Assembly: GCA_905234235.1 (NCBI GenBank) | Contig: CAJOHN010000005.1 | Coordinates: forward strand, 90,374 to 154,373 | From: an uncultured Selenomonadaceae bacterium | GTDB taxonomy: Bacteria; Bacillota; Negativicutes; Selenomonadales; Selenomonadaceae | Direction: 5' to 3' | Length of the DNA: 64,000 nucleotides | Shown: positions 1 to 8,969 of the stretch, piece after piece | Numbering within the stretch: the first letter of the stretch is position 1 | Layout: every line of letters begins with the position of its first letter | Translations under genes and position numbers: made by a program | Notes under the pieces: generated by a model | What the model was told of the DNA's origin: nothing | Seen by the model: only the letters and a program-made list of their open reading frames with translations | Database searches by the model: none

Positions 1-254
1 CGCCGTCTATCCAGCCCGCATTCGTCACAAATCCGATTATTCCCTCGTCAATTCGGTCGCTCGCCCAGCGAAATGCCTTGATATAGCTGTCGTACAGCGA
101 ATTTTTATTCGTCGCGGCTGTTTTGGCGGCATAAGTCGCTGAAATTCGATTTTCAAGGCGCGGATAGTAATTTTTAATCTTAAAACACTTTTGAGGACGA
201 TTTTTCAGCTCAAAATACAAAATCCTATATATGGGATTTCGTAAAATGAACAAC

Positions 255-285
255 AAAAAACCCTCCGACAAGTCGCCGAAGGGAA
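255..285 (-). terminator. Intrinsic terminator
   Basis: On the minus strand a CCCTTCGGCGAC/GTCGGAGGG hairpin (261-283) with a small bulge is followed by a run of T. It closes the small 312-492 reading frame. Confidence 0.5.
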
Positions 286-311
286 TTTTTATTGCCGTGA
301 TTTATTTTCAC

Positions 312-492
312 TCAAGCTATTATGTCAATTCCGTTAGAAAATTGCGCGTGTGCTTTGCGATAGGTATCATTATCCTTTTGACGAAGTTCATTTTCGATTT
401 GGGCAAGTTGTTTTTGTAGATTGTACTTCAATAGTATACTGACTTTTTTTGAATCGTCAAGTAAAATACATGCGTTTATTGTTCTAATTCGA
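312..492 (-). pseudogene. 3' fragment of an unknown gene inside the type ISP relic
   Basis: About 58 open codons without a clear start run leftwards to a TGA at 312-314. The end is helical and charged (QKQLAQIENELRQKDND). It sits between two pieces of the type ISP gene, so it marks a rearrangement junction. It is followed by a hairpin terminator. A TTGACG/TATACT pair lies within it (about 433-460), so a short transcript is possible. Product not recognised. Confidence 0.3.
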
Positions 493-1461
493 TTTTAGCG
501 GCAGAAACTTTATCGAGCGATTGATAAATCGAGAAAATTACAGTCATAGCGTCGTTAAAAGTTTCCATGCGGCTTAAAATTTCGTTTGGATTGGTCGTGG
601 CGGGCAATGGCAGGTTTACGGAGTGGATTTAGTCGTCATTTTTCTTAGAAACGGTTTCATCGGAACAAACGCAAATATAATTGAACGGATTTTCGGAATA
701 GGTAGCCCATTCGTGAAGAATTTGACCTAAAAGCGAGATTGACGGCACCAAAAATAAAATTTTACCGTTCGGAAAGAGTTTTTCGGCGATTTTTAAGCTG
801 GTATAAGTTTTACCGGTGCCGCAACTCATGATTAACTTGCCGCGCTCATGATTTTGGAAATAAATTTGCGTGGCGTTAATGGCATTGAGTTGATGCGGAA
901 GAATTTCGCGAAATTTTTTGATTGCGCCTTCGCCAAAAGTGCCCGCGTCGAGTTTTTCCCAATCGACGGCGGCATTTTGCAAATCAGTCAGAGAAATTCT
1001 TACAACGGGCGGATTTTGATTCTGGATAGCGCGTTCAGCCTCAGCGTTCCAATTATTTGTCGTAGAAATCTAGAGTCGCACGGAAAATTTTTGTCCGTTG
1101 AAAGTCTTTGAACTGGTTGCAAGGAAGGTATCGACCGCAGATTTAGTGATTGGCGTCGTTTCGGCGTAAAATTTGCATTGCACCGCCAAAAATTCTCCGT
1201 CAACAGTCTTGCAGACAATATCAATGCCCAAATCAACGGTGCCGAGTTCATTTTTAAACGGAAAATCATTCCACAGCCACACATCGGAAAATTTCCCTTG
1301 ATATTCGGGATAAGTGAGCAGAAAATTTTTCATCAGCCGTTCAAAAGCTTTTCCGCAGTCAACTTTGCTATCGAACGCACGATATTTGGTTAAAAGTTCG
1401 TCAATCGTCATTGGCAACACCTCCGATAAAAATTTTATGCGATTATATCACATTCAAACGG

Positions 1462-1486
1462 AAAAAGCCCCGCAAGTTAGCGAGAC
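1462..1486 (-). terminator. Terminator beside tRNA-Arg 3' fragment
   Basis: The minus strand reads GTCTCGC, a short loop, GCGGGGC and TTTTT. It lies just downstream of the partial tRNA at 1509. The same arrangement recurs at 31164-31188, so it looks like a tRNA terminator carried along with each attachment site. Confidence 0.6.
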
Positions 1487-1508
1487 TTTGTTAATTTTCG
1501 ATATTGGT

Positions 1509-1553
1509 TGGTACGCTCGGCGCGACTCGAACGCGCGACCCACGGCTTAGAAG
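1509..1553 (-). repeat. Partial tRNA-Arg(TCT) 3' half, probable attachment site
   Basis: The minus strand carries the 3' half of a tRNA-Arg: anticodon loop CTTCTAA, stem GCCGT, variable GGGTC, T arm GCGCG-TTCGAGT-CGCGC, acceptor strand and CCA. There is no 5' half to the right. It matches the fragments at 31204 and 43255 at 40 of 45 positions and is identical over the anticodon and variable part. Such 3' halves are the usual trace of tyrosine-recombinase integration into a tRNA gene. Confidence 0.8.
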
Positions 1554-1605
1554 TTCGATTGGAGCCGATTTCGTATTGTCCGCATATTCCGAGAAGTCTT
1601 GTATA

Positions 1606-2878
1606 TCAAGGTTCCGTCGAGTTCGTCCGTTGCAATTTTTCCGCCGAATTCGGCGATTTTTTCTGCTGTAGACCCACAAATGGACCCACTAAAATTTCTG
1701 ATACAGACGAATTGACGTTGAGAAATTTTACGCCACGACTACAATCTCCGTGTATGTTAGACAATACGCGAATCCCTGCAGAGGAGATGTACTCAAGCTT
1801 TGAACAATCAATTTCCACTCCATCAATGACATTAACGTTCTTTTCCGATTCCCACGCCGTCAAAATCTTCGGCGCGGATATGCTGTCAACTCTGCCGCGC
1901 AAAGTCAGCCGTAAAATTCCGTTTTCGAGAGCGTAACTCATCTCGAAATGTTGTTGCTTTTGAACTGCTTGAGGCTTTCGCGTGTCGTCAAGAATGATGA
2001 CCCAATAATTGCAACGGCTCATGGCTTCTTTGAAGCGCAGAATTTGTTCCGACGTGAGCTGATTATAAACGCTGAGTTCGGACATATACTCCGCCAAATT
2101 GATTCGTTCGGCTTTCAGTCCGTGTTTTGCCAAAAGAGCATTCGCCGTTTTTCGGGAGCCGATTACGTCCGCCTCGTCCAAGATGAAGGAATTGAATAAT
2201 TCGACAATGCCCGACTGTCTACTTGCGGCGTTCCCAGTTGTCGCCAGCTTAGCAAGCGAACTTTCGCCGAACACTGAACAAAAAGTTTCGATAAACTGCA
2301 ACTTAACCTCCGGATCAGGCGTTATCCAGCAACCGCCGTGAATTTCCAACAAATTGCGGACGTTGTCGATGACGGTGTCGACTTCGTTTTCAGTGAAGTA
2401 CATCATCATGCCTTCCGTCGTAATGCACAGCGGCTCGTCAATATCACGCAATGCCGCTTCAAGTGATTCGTAATTTGTGGCATCAACTTCGCAAAAGGTC
2501 ATACGCTCCGAATGATTAGCAAGGGAGCGAATAATCGGCGCAATTTCCTGCACAACGATTGGCAAATCCAGTCCGACAAAACGCAGACCTTTTCGAGTTA
2601 AATGAAGAGCTTTCGGCGTGTAACCGCAAGGCAAATCCACGCATGTACGATAACCGCAATCCTCAATCAATCGGCACATGGTGCGATATTTTGCCTCAAC
2701 CACAATGGCATTTCCGAGAATCGTATCGGAATCCGCCATGCTTCGGAGCGGCTGATTGTCTTCCAGTTCCAAGCAACGGACGATTGAATCAGCGTCGGAA
2801 ATTCCCGATTGCTGTTTTTGCCGTCAAGAATACAGGATTGGTTCGCGCCTGTGCGCTGTAATCAACTTCATGATTCAT
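1606..2878 (-). pseudogene. SAM methyltransferase (Ppm/LCM-like) fused to STAS domain, frameshifted and 3'-truncated
   Basis: The N-terminal part is a methyltransferase of the leucine carboxyl methyltransferase (PPM) superfamily, with a VDLPCGYTPKAL SAM loop, VGLDLP, EVDAT and ITTEGMMMYF. The last about 100 residues are an anti-anti-sigma STAS domain, with the conserved DCSKLEYISSAGIRVL serine loop. The natural ATG (2876-2878) overlaps the upstream stop as ATGA. That frame ends after 29 codons, and an A5 run (2815-2819 on the plus strand as T5) marks a 1-nt frameshift into the long frame. At the C end the STAS fold stops at SEIL, and the tail (VGPFVGL onward) is translated element-end sequence. 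It might methylate a small molecule or protein under sigma-factor-type partner control. That role is inference. Confidence 0.65.
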
Positions 2879-3114
2879 GATGTCAAACTCCCGCTTGTCA
2901 TTCCGTATTCGAGATTTTCGGGCGTGGTGTAGATCGTCTGAATGTCTCCCGTGCGTATTTGCATTTCCAAAAGTTCGCTTGAAGATTTGCCCGTAAACTT
3001 GACAACTGCAGAGCGAATGTTTGCACCGTCCTCCCAATCAATGTCGGAAAGACCTATCCATTGGTCGGGATACTTTTCTGCTATCTCGTTCCATGTCAAT
3101 CTTTGCTTATCCAT
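2875..3114 (-). CDS. Small hypothetical protein, 79 aa
   Basis: Start chosen at the ATG 8 nt behind GGAGG (MDKQRLTWNEIAEKYPDQW). It is acidic and soluble with no membrane segment. The opening motif WNEIAEKYPDQWIGLSDIDW reads like a real protein, but I do not know a function. It overlaps the methyltransferase-STAS start by ATGA, so the two are translationally coupled. The promoter region upstream (3124-3180) is duplicated near 10181. That duplicate lies upstream of the ATPase at 10140. Confidence 0.6.
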   Translation of the reverse strand: MDKQRLTWNEIAEKYPDQWIGLSDIDWEDGANIRSAVVKFTGKSSSELLEMQIRTGDIQTIYTTPENLEYGMTSGSLTS

Positions 3115-3350
3115 GACGCTCACCTCCGAAAAATCTGTAAGCGGATTTTATCATAAAAATTTCTTTGTGACCACTGATTCAACAAGAAATTAAAAGCGAT
3201 GCACAAATTCGTCCGTCGCGCTTGAAATTTTGCATTGATCCACGCCTAAAAAATCGGCTGATTTCGTCCACTGTCTGTCAAAAACCGTTCCATTGCTTAT
3301 ATTCGGCGGACGAAACGGACGAAACGGACGAACGGACGAGCCGCCAATTC

Positions 3351-3400
3351 AAAAGTGAATCACTTTACTTGCGACGCCTGTCAAAAAGTGATTCACTTTT
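3351..3400. repeat. Inverted repeat in copy A
   Basis: AAAAGTGAATCACTTT and AAAGTGATTCACTTTT form long complementary arms around a loop of about 18 nt. Copy B has the same structure with one arm slightly altered (10431-10475). It could be a processing hairpin, an operator or a recombination site. Confidence 0.55.
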
Positions 3401-3403
3401 CGA

Positions 3404-3438
3404 CAAAAAATAAAAGCGGACGAGTAATTAGCTCGTCA
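3404..3438 (-). terminator. Terminator after restriction gene
   Basis: The minus strand reads GACGAG, loop CTAATTA, CTCGTC, then CGCTTTTATTTTTT. It lies 18 bp beyond the restriction gene stop and matches the integrase terminator in copy B. Confidence 0.8.
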
Positions 3439-3455
3439 ACCTTAAACGTAAGTTG

Positions 3456-5390
3456 TCATCGAAAAATACCCTGCAGAGCGTTGAAGATACAAATATTCCT
3501 CCATTCACGTGGAGCAAGTTTGGATTGAAAAGCCGCCTCAAATATTTCGTAGAGTTTCTCGTAGCGAAGATGATTTTTGATGATATTCTTTAAGTCGTCA
3601 ATTTGCAGTGGAATAATCTTCATGCCCTCAATAAAATTGTTGTCGTCAGCTGTATCGTAGTATCGTTGATTTTTACGTCCTCTAAAATCAGAGACAACAT
3701 TGATGTTCAAATCGTTTGTAGCAAAGACACAGTAAGAATTCAAATTGTGAGTGCGGAGTATGTGATTGCCGAGATGTCTGGAAACAGGCTCCATTTCCAT
3801 GCGCCGCTGATTGGTTCGGTCAGCCAGTGTCGCTTCAAGCAAAAGCGAATGAGCAGGATATACGGCAGATTTCGGAAAATCTGCGTCAAGCGAAAGTTTC
3901 ATGTAGTCAAGAATCTTTCCTTGCCGATTGCTGATTTTATACCAGAGAATACCGAGGACGTATTCAAAGATCGTCGGAATGTCGGCGTTGTCAGTTACCA
4001 GCTTTTGAATTTCGTCATCAGATCTTTCGGCGATAAGGTTTAAGAGGCTCAAGATTTTCTCATCGGTGAACTTGGAATCAATCAAGTGGTTAAGTCTGAT
4101 GTAGCGTTGACGGTCTAAAATTTCTCCGGTGTCTTTCAGCGACTGTAACTTCAGTGCGAATTCTCGGTTAATGCCGTCAAGAATAACGTTTTCATTTGGA
4201 CGAAGGAACGCCGCAATGTCTTCCAATCGACAATTCTCTTGCAATAACGGAGAGTCATCAAAGGCAATATCCAATAACCTGTCGCAAATCGGAGCGAAGT
4301 AATGACGCGGAACAATGTCGAGCACGACTTTTCCATCGGCAAACAGAATAACGTCTGCGGTCTTCATGTATCTGCGGTTGAGGTCGAAATAATCTTCGAG
4401 GCTCCGCTTGGCTTTAATTACGTGCATTAGGGCGAAAAACGTCCGACGAAATTTTTTCTCTGTGTCAGCGTCATCAAAGCTGTTGATTTGCAGACATTCC
4501 AACGGAGCTTTTTTTATTTTGGCAAGGCTGTTATCGCCGAAAAGATACCGTTGCCAAAGCTTGCCGGTGTTCGTGAGATGTTTAAGTGCAAGAACTATCT
4601 CGTTGACGGCAATTTCATTGCGTTCCAAATAAAATTTGTGGAGCGCGTCGTAAAGCGGAAAATAAGCTTTGTCGTACTGCCGACTTTTTCTGTTTATGCC
4701 GACGTTGGCGATAACATCTGCCGTTACAGTTTCGGCGCGAAGGAAATATTTCAGCGCGGTCTTGTAATTGTCCTTTGCCATAAGACGCGCCAAAATTATT
4801 TCGTCAATGGTGGTCAAATTATTTCGCAAAGCTTTTATCTTGTCGACGGCGTCTAATGTGCTTTGCCTGTTAATGCTCAACGGCAACAAGTAAGTGAACT
4901 CTTCATACGATAGCCCGCCAAGTTTCGTGATGAGATAAACCGTGACGATGAAGGGGCGCACTTGATCCATGTCGACTTTGACGGACGTTTTCAAGAGTTG
5001 CTTGAGGTAGATAAAACTGTCGGCGGGAATGCCCAACGAATTATCGACGGAAAAATCATTTCGTTTGCTAATGTTCAAAAGTTGTTTGCCGACTTCGGTA
5101 AGCCTACGATTGTCGTCAATTAATCCGAGCGACACCAAGCCGGATGTCTTTTCGCGAGCATCTTTGGGCTTATTGTTGGCGTTTCCGGAAATGAATCCGA
5201 CTTCGTGCAGAAAATTATAGTAAGCTGTCTGAATTTTGTCGTTGCCGTTCCAGTCTTTGCCGACGTTTTCTTTCAGCGACCAAAAATCGCGTAGCAAAGC
5301 AAGTTGCTGTTCAATCTTTTTGTTGAAATTTTTTGTGCGGAAGCTGGTAGTGCCCAAGCTCCAATAAAAACTTTTGTATTGCAGATTCAA
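3456..5390 (-). CDS. AlwI-like type IIS restriction endonuclease, 644 aa
   Basis: The N terminus YKSFYWSLGTTSFRTKNFN and the central block LLLEATLADRTNQRRMEMEP followed by VSRH resemble AlwI-family endonucleases. In that family an acidic residue, Gln and a second Glu in this block are the likely metal-binding residues. Enzymes of this family cut beside an asymmetric site (AlwI: GGATC), and the two adjoining methyltransferases fit one per strand. The TTG start overlaps the upstream methyltransferase stop (TTGA), so synthesis is coupled. The last seven residues, ALQGIFR, are identical to the integrase C terminus because the direct repeat runs into the gene, so the native end may be replaced. 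It appears intact. The site specificity is not known. Confidence 0.7.
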   Translation of the reverse strand: MNLQYKSFYWSLGTTSFRTKNFNKKIEQQLALLRDFWSLKENVGKDWNGNDKIQTAYYNFLHEVGFISGNANNKPKDAREKTSGLVSLGLIDDNRRLTEVGKQLLNISKRNDFSVDNSLGIPADSFIYLKQLLKTSVKVDMDQVRPFIVTVYLITKLGGLSYEEFTYLLPLSINRQSTLDAVDKIKALRNNLTTIDEIILARLMAKDNYKTALKYFLRAETVTADVIANVGINRKSRQYDKAYFPLYDALHKFYLERNEIAVNEIVLALKHLTNTGKLWQRYLFGDNSLAKIKKAPLECLQINSFDDADTEKKFRRTFFALMHVIKAKRSLEDYFDLNRRYMKTADVILFADGKVVLDIVPRHYFAPICDRLLDIAFDDSPLLQENCRLEDIAAFLRPNENVILDGINREFALKLQSLKDTGEILDRQRYIRLNHLIDSKFTDEKILSLLNLIAERSDDEIQKLVTDNADIPTIFEYVLGILWYKISNRQGKILDYMKLSLDADFPKSAVYPAHSLLLEATLADRTNQRRMEMEPVSRHLGNHILRTHNLNSYCVFATNDLNINVVSDFRGRKNQRYYDTADDNNFIEGMKIIPLQIDDLKNIIKNHLRYEKLYEIFEAAFQSKLAPREWRNICIFNALQGIFR

Positions 5391-6325
5391 GTTGCGTCAC
5401 CGCCCTTGCTCACATCGTAGTTGACGACGAGGACTTCATCACTCGCCGAAATTTTGTCCGCCTTGTGATAGTTGGAGTTGGCGTAGCTGTGTTTCAAGTG
5501 AATGACCTTGTAGCTGTTCACGTTCCTGTCGAGCCAAGCAGATAAAATCTGATTGCGGTTGCCTTTACTGCTGAGAACGTTGGATAGAGCGAATCTTATT
5601 CCGGCGACGTGGATTGAATCCAAAAACTTCAGCAGGTCGTGTTCGTCGCAGTCGTTCCAGCCGCCATTTTCATTGTAAGCCGCGCATGTTATCAGATACG
5701 GCGGGTCGGCGTAGACAAAATCATTTTGAGTAAGCGTCGCGGTATCAAATTGGCGGAAATCGCTACAGATGAACTTACAGCTTGTCGAGTGAATGCGGTC
5801 GATAAACGCACTGAGCTTTGAATGCATACGAGAATTGAAGTCGCGCTTGCCGACGGGCAGATTAAATTCTCCGGCAGAGTTGAAACGAATCTGATTGTTG
5901 AAGGCGTGAACGATTATGACGTACATCATCACGTAATAGCGATAGTCAATGACGGCGCAGTTATTGAAATCCTCGCGCAGACGATTAAAAGCGTCGCGAT
6001 TGTAAGCACCGAGACCGACACTGCTGTCACAACCATAGAACTTGTAACCATCGCGACTGACAAGCGAAAGTCTGTATTCCGCAATGATGTCGTAAATCCA
6101 CTCGAAAACAACTTTCTTCTCAAGGTGTTGAAAAGTTTGGTATAGGTATATCAAATGCTCGTCGCGGTCGATGAAAATATTTTCCTTGCAGTCGACATTT
6201 ATGCCGACATTGCAACCGCCGCAAAAAAAATCAAAGAAACGGTCAACGTTCTTTGGGAAAAGCGGAAGTATCTGCGGGAGCAACTTGAATTTGCCGCCCG
6301 TGTAGTTCAGCGGAGATTGAATCAT
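5387..6325 (-). CDS. D12-class DNA adenine methyltransferase, 312 aa
   Basis: It protects host DNA by N6-adenine methylation for the neighbouring nuclease. The sequence shows the D12 (Dam-like) order: LNYTGGKFKLLPQ at the N terminus, FFCGGCNVG as the SAM loop, and FVYADPPYLI as catalytic motif IV. Length is typical of Dam-like enzymes. The ATG at 6323-6325 is chosen over the upstream TTG because GGAGG lies 8 nt before it. It overlaps the second methyltransferase by a few bases and is followed directly by the restriction gene. Two methyltransferases fit an asymmetric recognition sequence. Confidence 0.85.
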   Translation of the reverse strand: MIQSPLNYTGGKFKLLPQILPLFPKNVDRFFDFFCGGCNVGINVDCKENIFIDRDEHLIYLYQTFQHLEKKVVFEWIYDIIAEYRLSLVSRDGYKFYGCDSSVGLGAYNRDAFNRLREDFNNCAVIDYRYYVMMYVIIVHAFNNQIRFNSAGEFNLPVGKRDFNSRMHSKLSAFIDRIHSTSCKFICSDFRQFDTATLTQNDFVYADPPYLITCAAYNENGGWNDCDEHDLLKFLDSIHVAGIRFALSNVLSSKGNRNQILSAWLDRNVNSYKVIHLKHSYANSNYHKADKISASDEVLVVNYDVSKGGDAT

Positions 6326-7461
6326 AGGCAATTCCTCCGACGAACTTTACAAAGGAAAAGTCGTTCTTCATTTCCGCGAATGTCGGACTTGCCCGTTGTG
6401 AAGGGTTTATATTTCTTCGCGAAGACTTCAACATCTCCTTTGGCATTTAGAATACGGAAAATATCTTCGTCCGCGATACGAGCATTGGAACGAGCGTCGC
6501 CTTTGTTCGCCATGTTGTTGTAGGAAAACAGGATATACTTGGTGTCGCAGTGTTGAATCAAATCTTCAAAGGCGTCGGTTGCCTTGATCGTGCAGTAACT
6601 GCTTTTCAGCCCATTACGGTTCATTTTGCGGGCGACCCCGTGCACGGGCGGCTTTTGCCAGCGGGCGACGTTTTCCAACAGGTGATATGTGTCGGAGTAT
6701 TGGCGAGAGTTATACGGCGGGTCAATATAAATCAAATCCGCTCTAATGTGTCTGACGAGTTCGTTGGCGTCTTCGTTGAAGCATTGATTCTGCTTGTTAT
6801 TATCTGCCGGAACATTTAGCACAGGCAAAACTAATCGGCGTTCAAAATTTGCCCCGTGCCTCCAAGCGTCATAATGACCGCAAGTATTCGCGATTCTGTC
6901 CATGGCGTAAATCAGCGACGCGACGAGAATAGCACGCTCCCGTTCGTTGATAATGCCGAGCCGATATTTTTCTTCGACATCTTCACGAACAAAGCCGATC
7001 TTAGTGCAGTCTTGCTTGCTGAAGTATGTGTCGGCAAAATTCTCGGTCATATAATTTGTCGGTAGATTTTCAGCCTGATTGTACTCAGCGATTAAATTTT
7101 GTAGCAGATGAAGACTCACCTTCTGGTTGCCGAACCAAGCGATGTTGCAAAGATAATTGCTGTAGAGCAAGTCGTTCGTTATAATTTTCTTATCCGTAAA
7201 CGCCGACGCGACCGCGCCTGTCCCTGAAAAAATGTCTGCAACCGTTTCGATTGCAGAGCAATTTTCATCCACAACATTTCGGAGGAATTTGAGGAGCTTA
7301 AACTTATTTCCCAGATACCGTCGATTCCGAATGTCAGCTGTTTCATTATGGCGCAAACGCGAAATTATGTTGGCGGAGATATTCGCTTGCCGCATAAGAG
7401 CCGTACTCGTCATGTTTTGACTTTGCATCAAATGGAACGACTTGTCGTAAGCGATTGCCAA
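6322..7461 (-). CDS. DNA adenine methyltransferase with N-terminal HTH domain, 379 aa
   Basis: Residues about 1-48 form a Cro/C1-like helix-turn-helix (MTSTALMRQANISANIISRL). Residues 50 onward are a D12 methyltransferase: RRYLGNKFKLLKFL, ADIFSGTGAVASAF, and IYIDPPYNSRQYSDTYH as motif IV. The start is the TTG at 7459-7461, behind GGAGGG with 8 nt spacing. The ATG further upstream lacks a ribosome site. HTH-fused methyltransferases in other restriction systems repress their own operon, so this one probably controls expression of the downstream methyltransferase and nuclease. The link between domains is abrupt (ETADIRNRRYLG), and a separate controller protein could have been fused by a deletion. 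Confidence 0.8.
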   Translation of the reverse strand: MAIAYDKSFHLMQSQNMTSTALMRQANISANIISRLRHNETADIRNRRYLGNKFKLLKFLRNVVDENCSAIETVADIFSGTGAVASAFTDKKIITNDLLYSNYLCNIAWFGNQKVSLHLLQNLIAEYNQAENLPTNYMTENFADTYFSKQDCTKIGFVREDVEEKYRLGIINERERAILVASLIYAMDRIANTCGHYDAWRHGANFERRLVLPVLNVPADNNKQNQCFNEDANELVRHIRADLIYIDPPYNSRQYSDTYHLLENVARWQKPPVHGVARKMNRNGLKSSYCTIKATDAFEDLIQHCDTKYILFSYNNMANKGDARSNARIADEDIFRILNAKGDVEVFAKKYKPFTTGKSDIRGNEERLFLCKVRRRNCL

Positions 7462-7495
7462 CCTGTTCACCCTCCATTGTCGTAGTGCCGTCATA

Positions 7496-8431
7496 TTATT
7501 GCGACCATCTTTTCAAACACTTTACGAGGTAATCGATGAGTATACCGCAGTATGGTCGGTACTCACCATTTTCGTAATGCTCAATTTTTATTTTGTCACG
7601 GATTCTGTTCATACAGTAAGCGCACAGATAACCTTGCTCCTCCAACAGCGATTGACGCAAAGTGTCTTTAACCTCTGTTGGCATATCGTCGAAATGAGCT
7701 TGAGGATTTTGCAGTTTAAATTCTTGAAATTTCTTTGGCGAATTACTCTTTTGAATGTGAATCATTGCAGACCTCAAATTCTTTCCAAATCGAGAGTGAC
7801 CTGTGCTCCGACGACTTCCGAATCCGTATCGCCCAACTGTGTTCGCAATTTTGAAAGGTTTCGCGCTGAGGCAATTAACATAGCCATTCATTTGCGACAA
7901 GAAAGAAATTTCATTTGGTTTAGGATCACCCGATTTATCCCATTGCCTGCGCATTCCATAGTACACAATTATTGGACAAACTACACTCTTACCATTGCTT
8001 ATTCGATTCTGCAGTTCGCGCACATACATTCCAACTTTATCGACACCATTATATTTGAATGAAGCGTGGGAAAATAATTCATGAGTCCAAGATAACGATT
8101 GCCCCGTAGAAAATTCTGCGGTCACGCTTACAGCTAAAGGATAGCAGGATTCTTTGTTTATCGTGCTACCGGCGATGACGGTTTTTATTTTCGCGTCACT
8201 CTCTTGAAGTTTAATGTTGTTTATATAAGCAAAACCTTTACGTGCATCGCGTTGAGATAAAGAAACAAAACCATCTATGATTATCCGCAGAGCGTCCAGA
8301 ATGGAAGATTTACCGGAACCGTTGATACCAATCAAAACCGTGTAGGGTATCGAAAAATTTATAGTCAACTCTTCAAAGCAACGGAAATTTTTCAATTTCA
8401 ATTCTTTAATTATCAACTCGTCCACCTTCAA
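7496..8431 (-). pseudogene. Septu-like PtuA-PtuB fusion relic
   Basis: The first about 200 residues are the start of a RecF/SMC-like ATPase (KNFRCFEELTINF, Walker A GINGSGKSS) with the CPIIVYYGMRR block seen in PtuA-type ATPases. Walker B, signature and H-loop are absent. After GKNLRSAM the sequence becomes the start of a PtuB-type HNH nuclease (SLLEEQGYLCAYCMNRI, then KIEHY). The rest of the HNH domain is replaced by an unrelated tail. Septu defence normally has two full genes, so this is best read as an internal deletion that joined ptuA to ptuB, plus 3' decay. The start may be the TTG at 8429-8431 or one six codons later with a better ribosome site. It follows the TOPRIM relic by one base. 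Confidence 0.65.
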
Positions 8432-8432
8432 G

Positions 8433-8969
8433 CTATTTTTTCATACAAGACGACTCGAACAAAACAATTTTTCTTTCGAGTGATTCGTGATGTCGATTTT
8501 TCAACTCGTCTTTAAATTCTTCAGGTCGTCGACAATAGCGTATCAAATTCTTTTTAGAAATAATCCTGCTATAGCTGACAGATTGAGCGAGATTTTTTTT
8601 TTAATCTTTTCAAGTACTATGCTTCAGATTAAATTTCTCGCACAGATTTTTGCATTCCAATACATACGACAATTCGTCTTCAAAATTTTTGTTCTGAATC
8701 AGTAGGAAAACATTTCCAGAGCAAATACTCCTAAGCATTTTTACATTATGGAATAAAGTATCGAAATTAGTTGTTTCTATGCAATCGGTATCCAAAACAC
8801 AATAGACTTTATCCCTGAAGCTCTTCAAAAGATCGTTTGAGCGTAAAAGTTTTGTTTGCATTAAGTTGAATTTCCTAAAACGACCAGGCTGGATAAAATC
8901 ATTTTGATTCAAAAAACCAAAGAAACGTTCCTCAATTTCTCCTTCACCAATATATAAAACCTTAGTCAT
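8433..8969 (-). pseudogene. Broken TOPRIM-type partner of the ATPase (RloB/AbiLii/AriB-like)
   Basis: The intact part (119 codons) starts MTKVLYIGEGEIEERFFGFL. The GEGEIEE glutamates and the VLDTD motif match a TOPRIM nuclease core, and NKNFEDELSYV resembles the conserved asparagine/glutamate block of RloB-type proteins. In-frame TGA and TAA codons follow, after which the same frame continues as coding-like sequence (IRYCRRPEEFKDEL) to a TAG at 8433. The ancestral protein was thus about 178 residues. It overlaps the ATPase gene by 8 nt. Two-gene ATPase plus TOPRIM pairs are known in phage defence (AbiL, PARIS), but which type this was is unclear. Confidence 0.6.

Larger units (their letters stand above)
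1..1411 (-). pseudogene. Broken type ISP restriction-modification gene (LlaGI/LlaBIII-like)
   Basis: A type ISP enzyme is a single polypeptide with Mrr-like nuclease, translocase, N6-adenine methyltransferase and target recognition. The 5' part (1411 to about 1075; ATG behind GGAGG) encodes an Mrr-type nuclease domain with D-x(n)-QCKFY residues. A frameshift near 1070 leads into a helicase segment with Walker A SCGTGKT. An in-frame TAA at 629-631 interrupts it, but the same frame continues as a recognisable PATTNPNEILSRMETF stretch down to about 480. About 290 bp of unrelated sequence follows. Positions 1 to about 185 then encode a piece of the methyltransferase domain (ATNKNSLYDSYIKAFRWASD). 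Most of the helicase and the early methyltransferase region are deleted. The gene cannot make an active enzyme. It continues beyond the left edge. Confidence 0.8.
3124..3481. repeat. Long direct repeat, copy A
   Basis: This stretch is similar along its length to 10181-10556. Shared landmarks in order are CTCCGAAAAATCT, CGCGATGCACAAATT, TTGCTTATATTCGGCGGACGAAAC, the AGTGAATCACTTT palindrome arms, the GGACGAG terminator and TGTCATCGAAAAAT-CCCTGCAGAGCGT. The repeat runs 7 codons into both flanking reading frames, so the restriction enzyme and the integrase end in the same ALQGIFR. Copies A and B bound the 7 kb defence block. Confidence 0.85.

Noticed and set aside
3301..3340. Coding tandem repeat (GGACGAAAC units)
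   Set aside because: The units lie in the non-coding direct repeat and are fewer in copy B. Treated as part of the long repeat.
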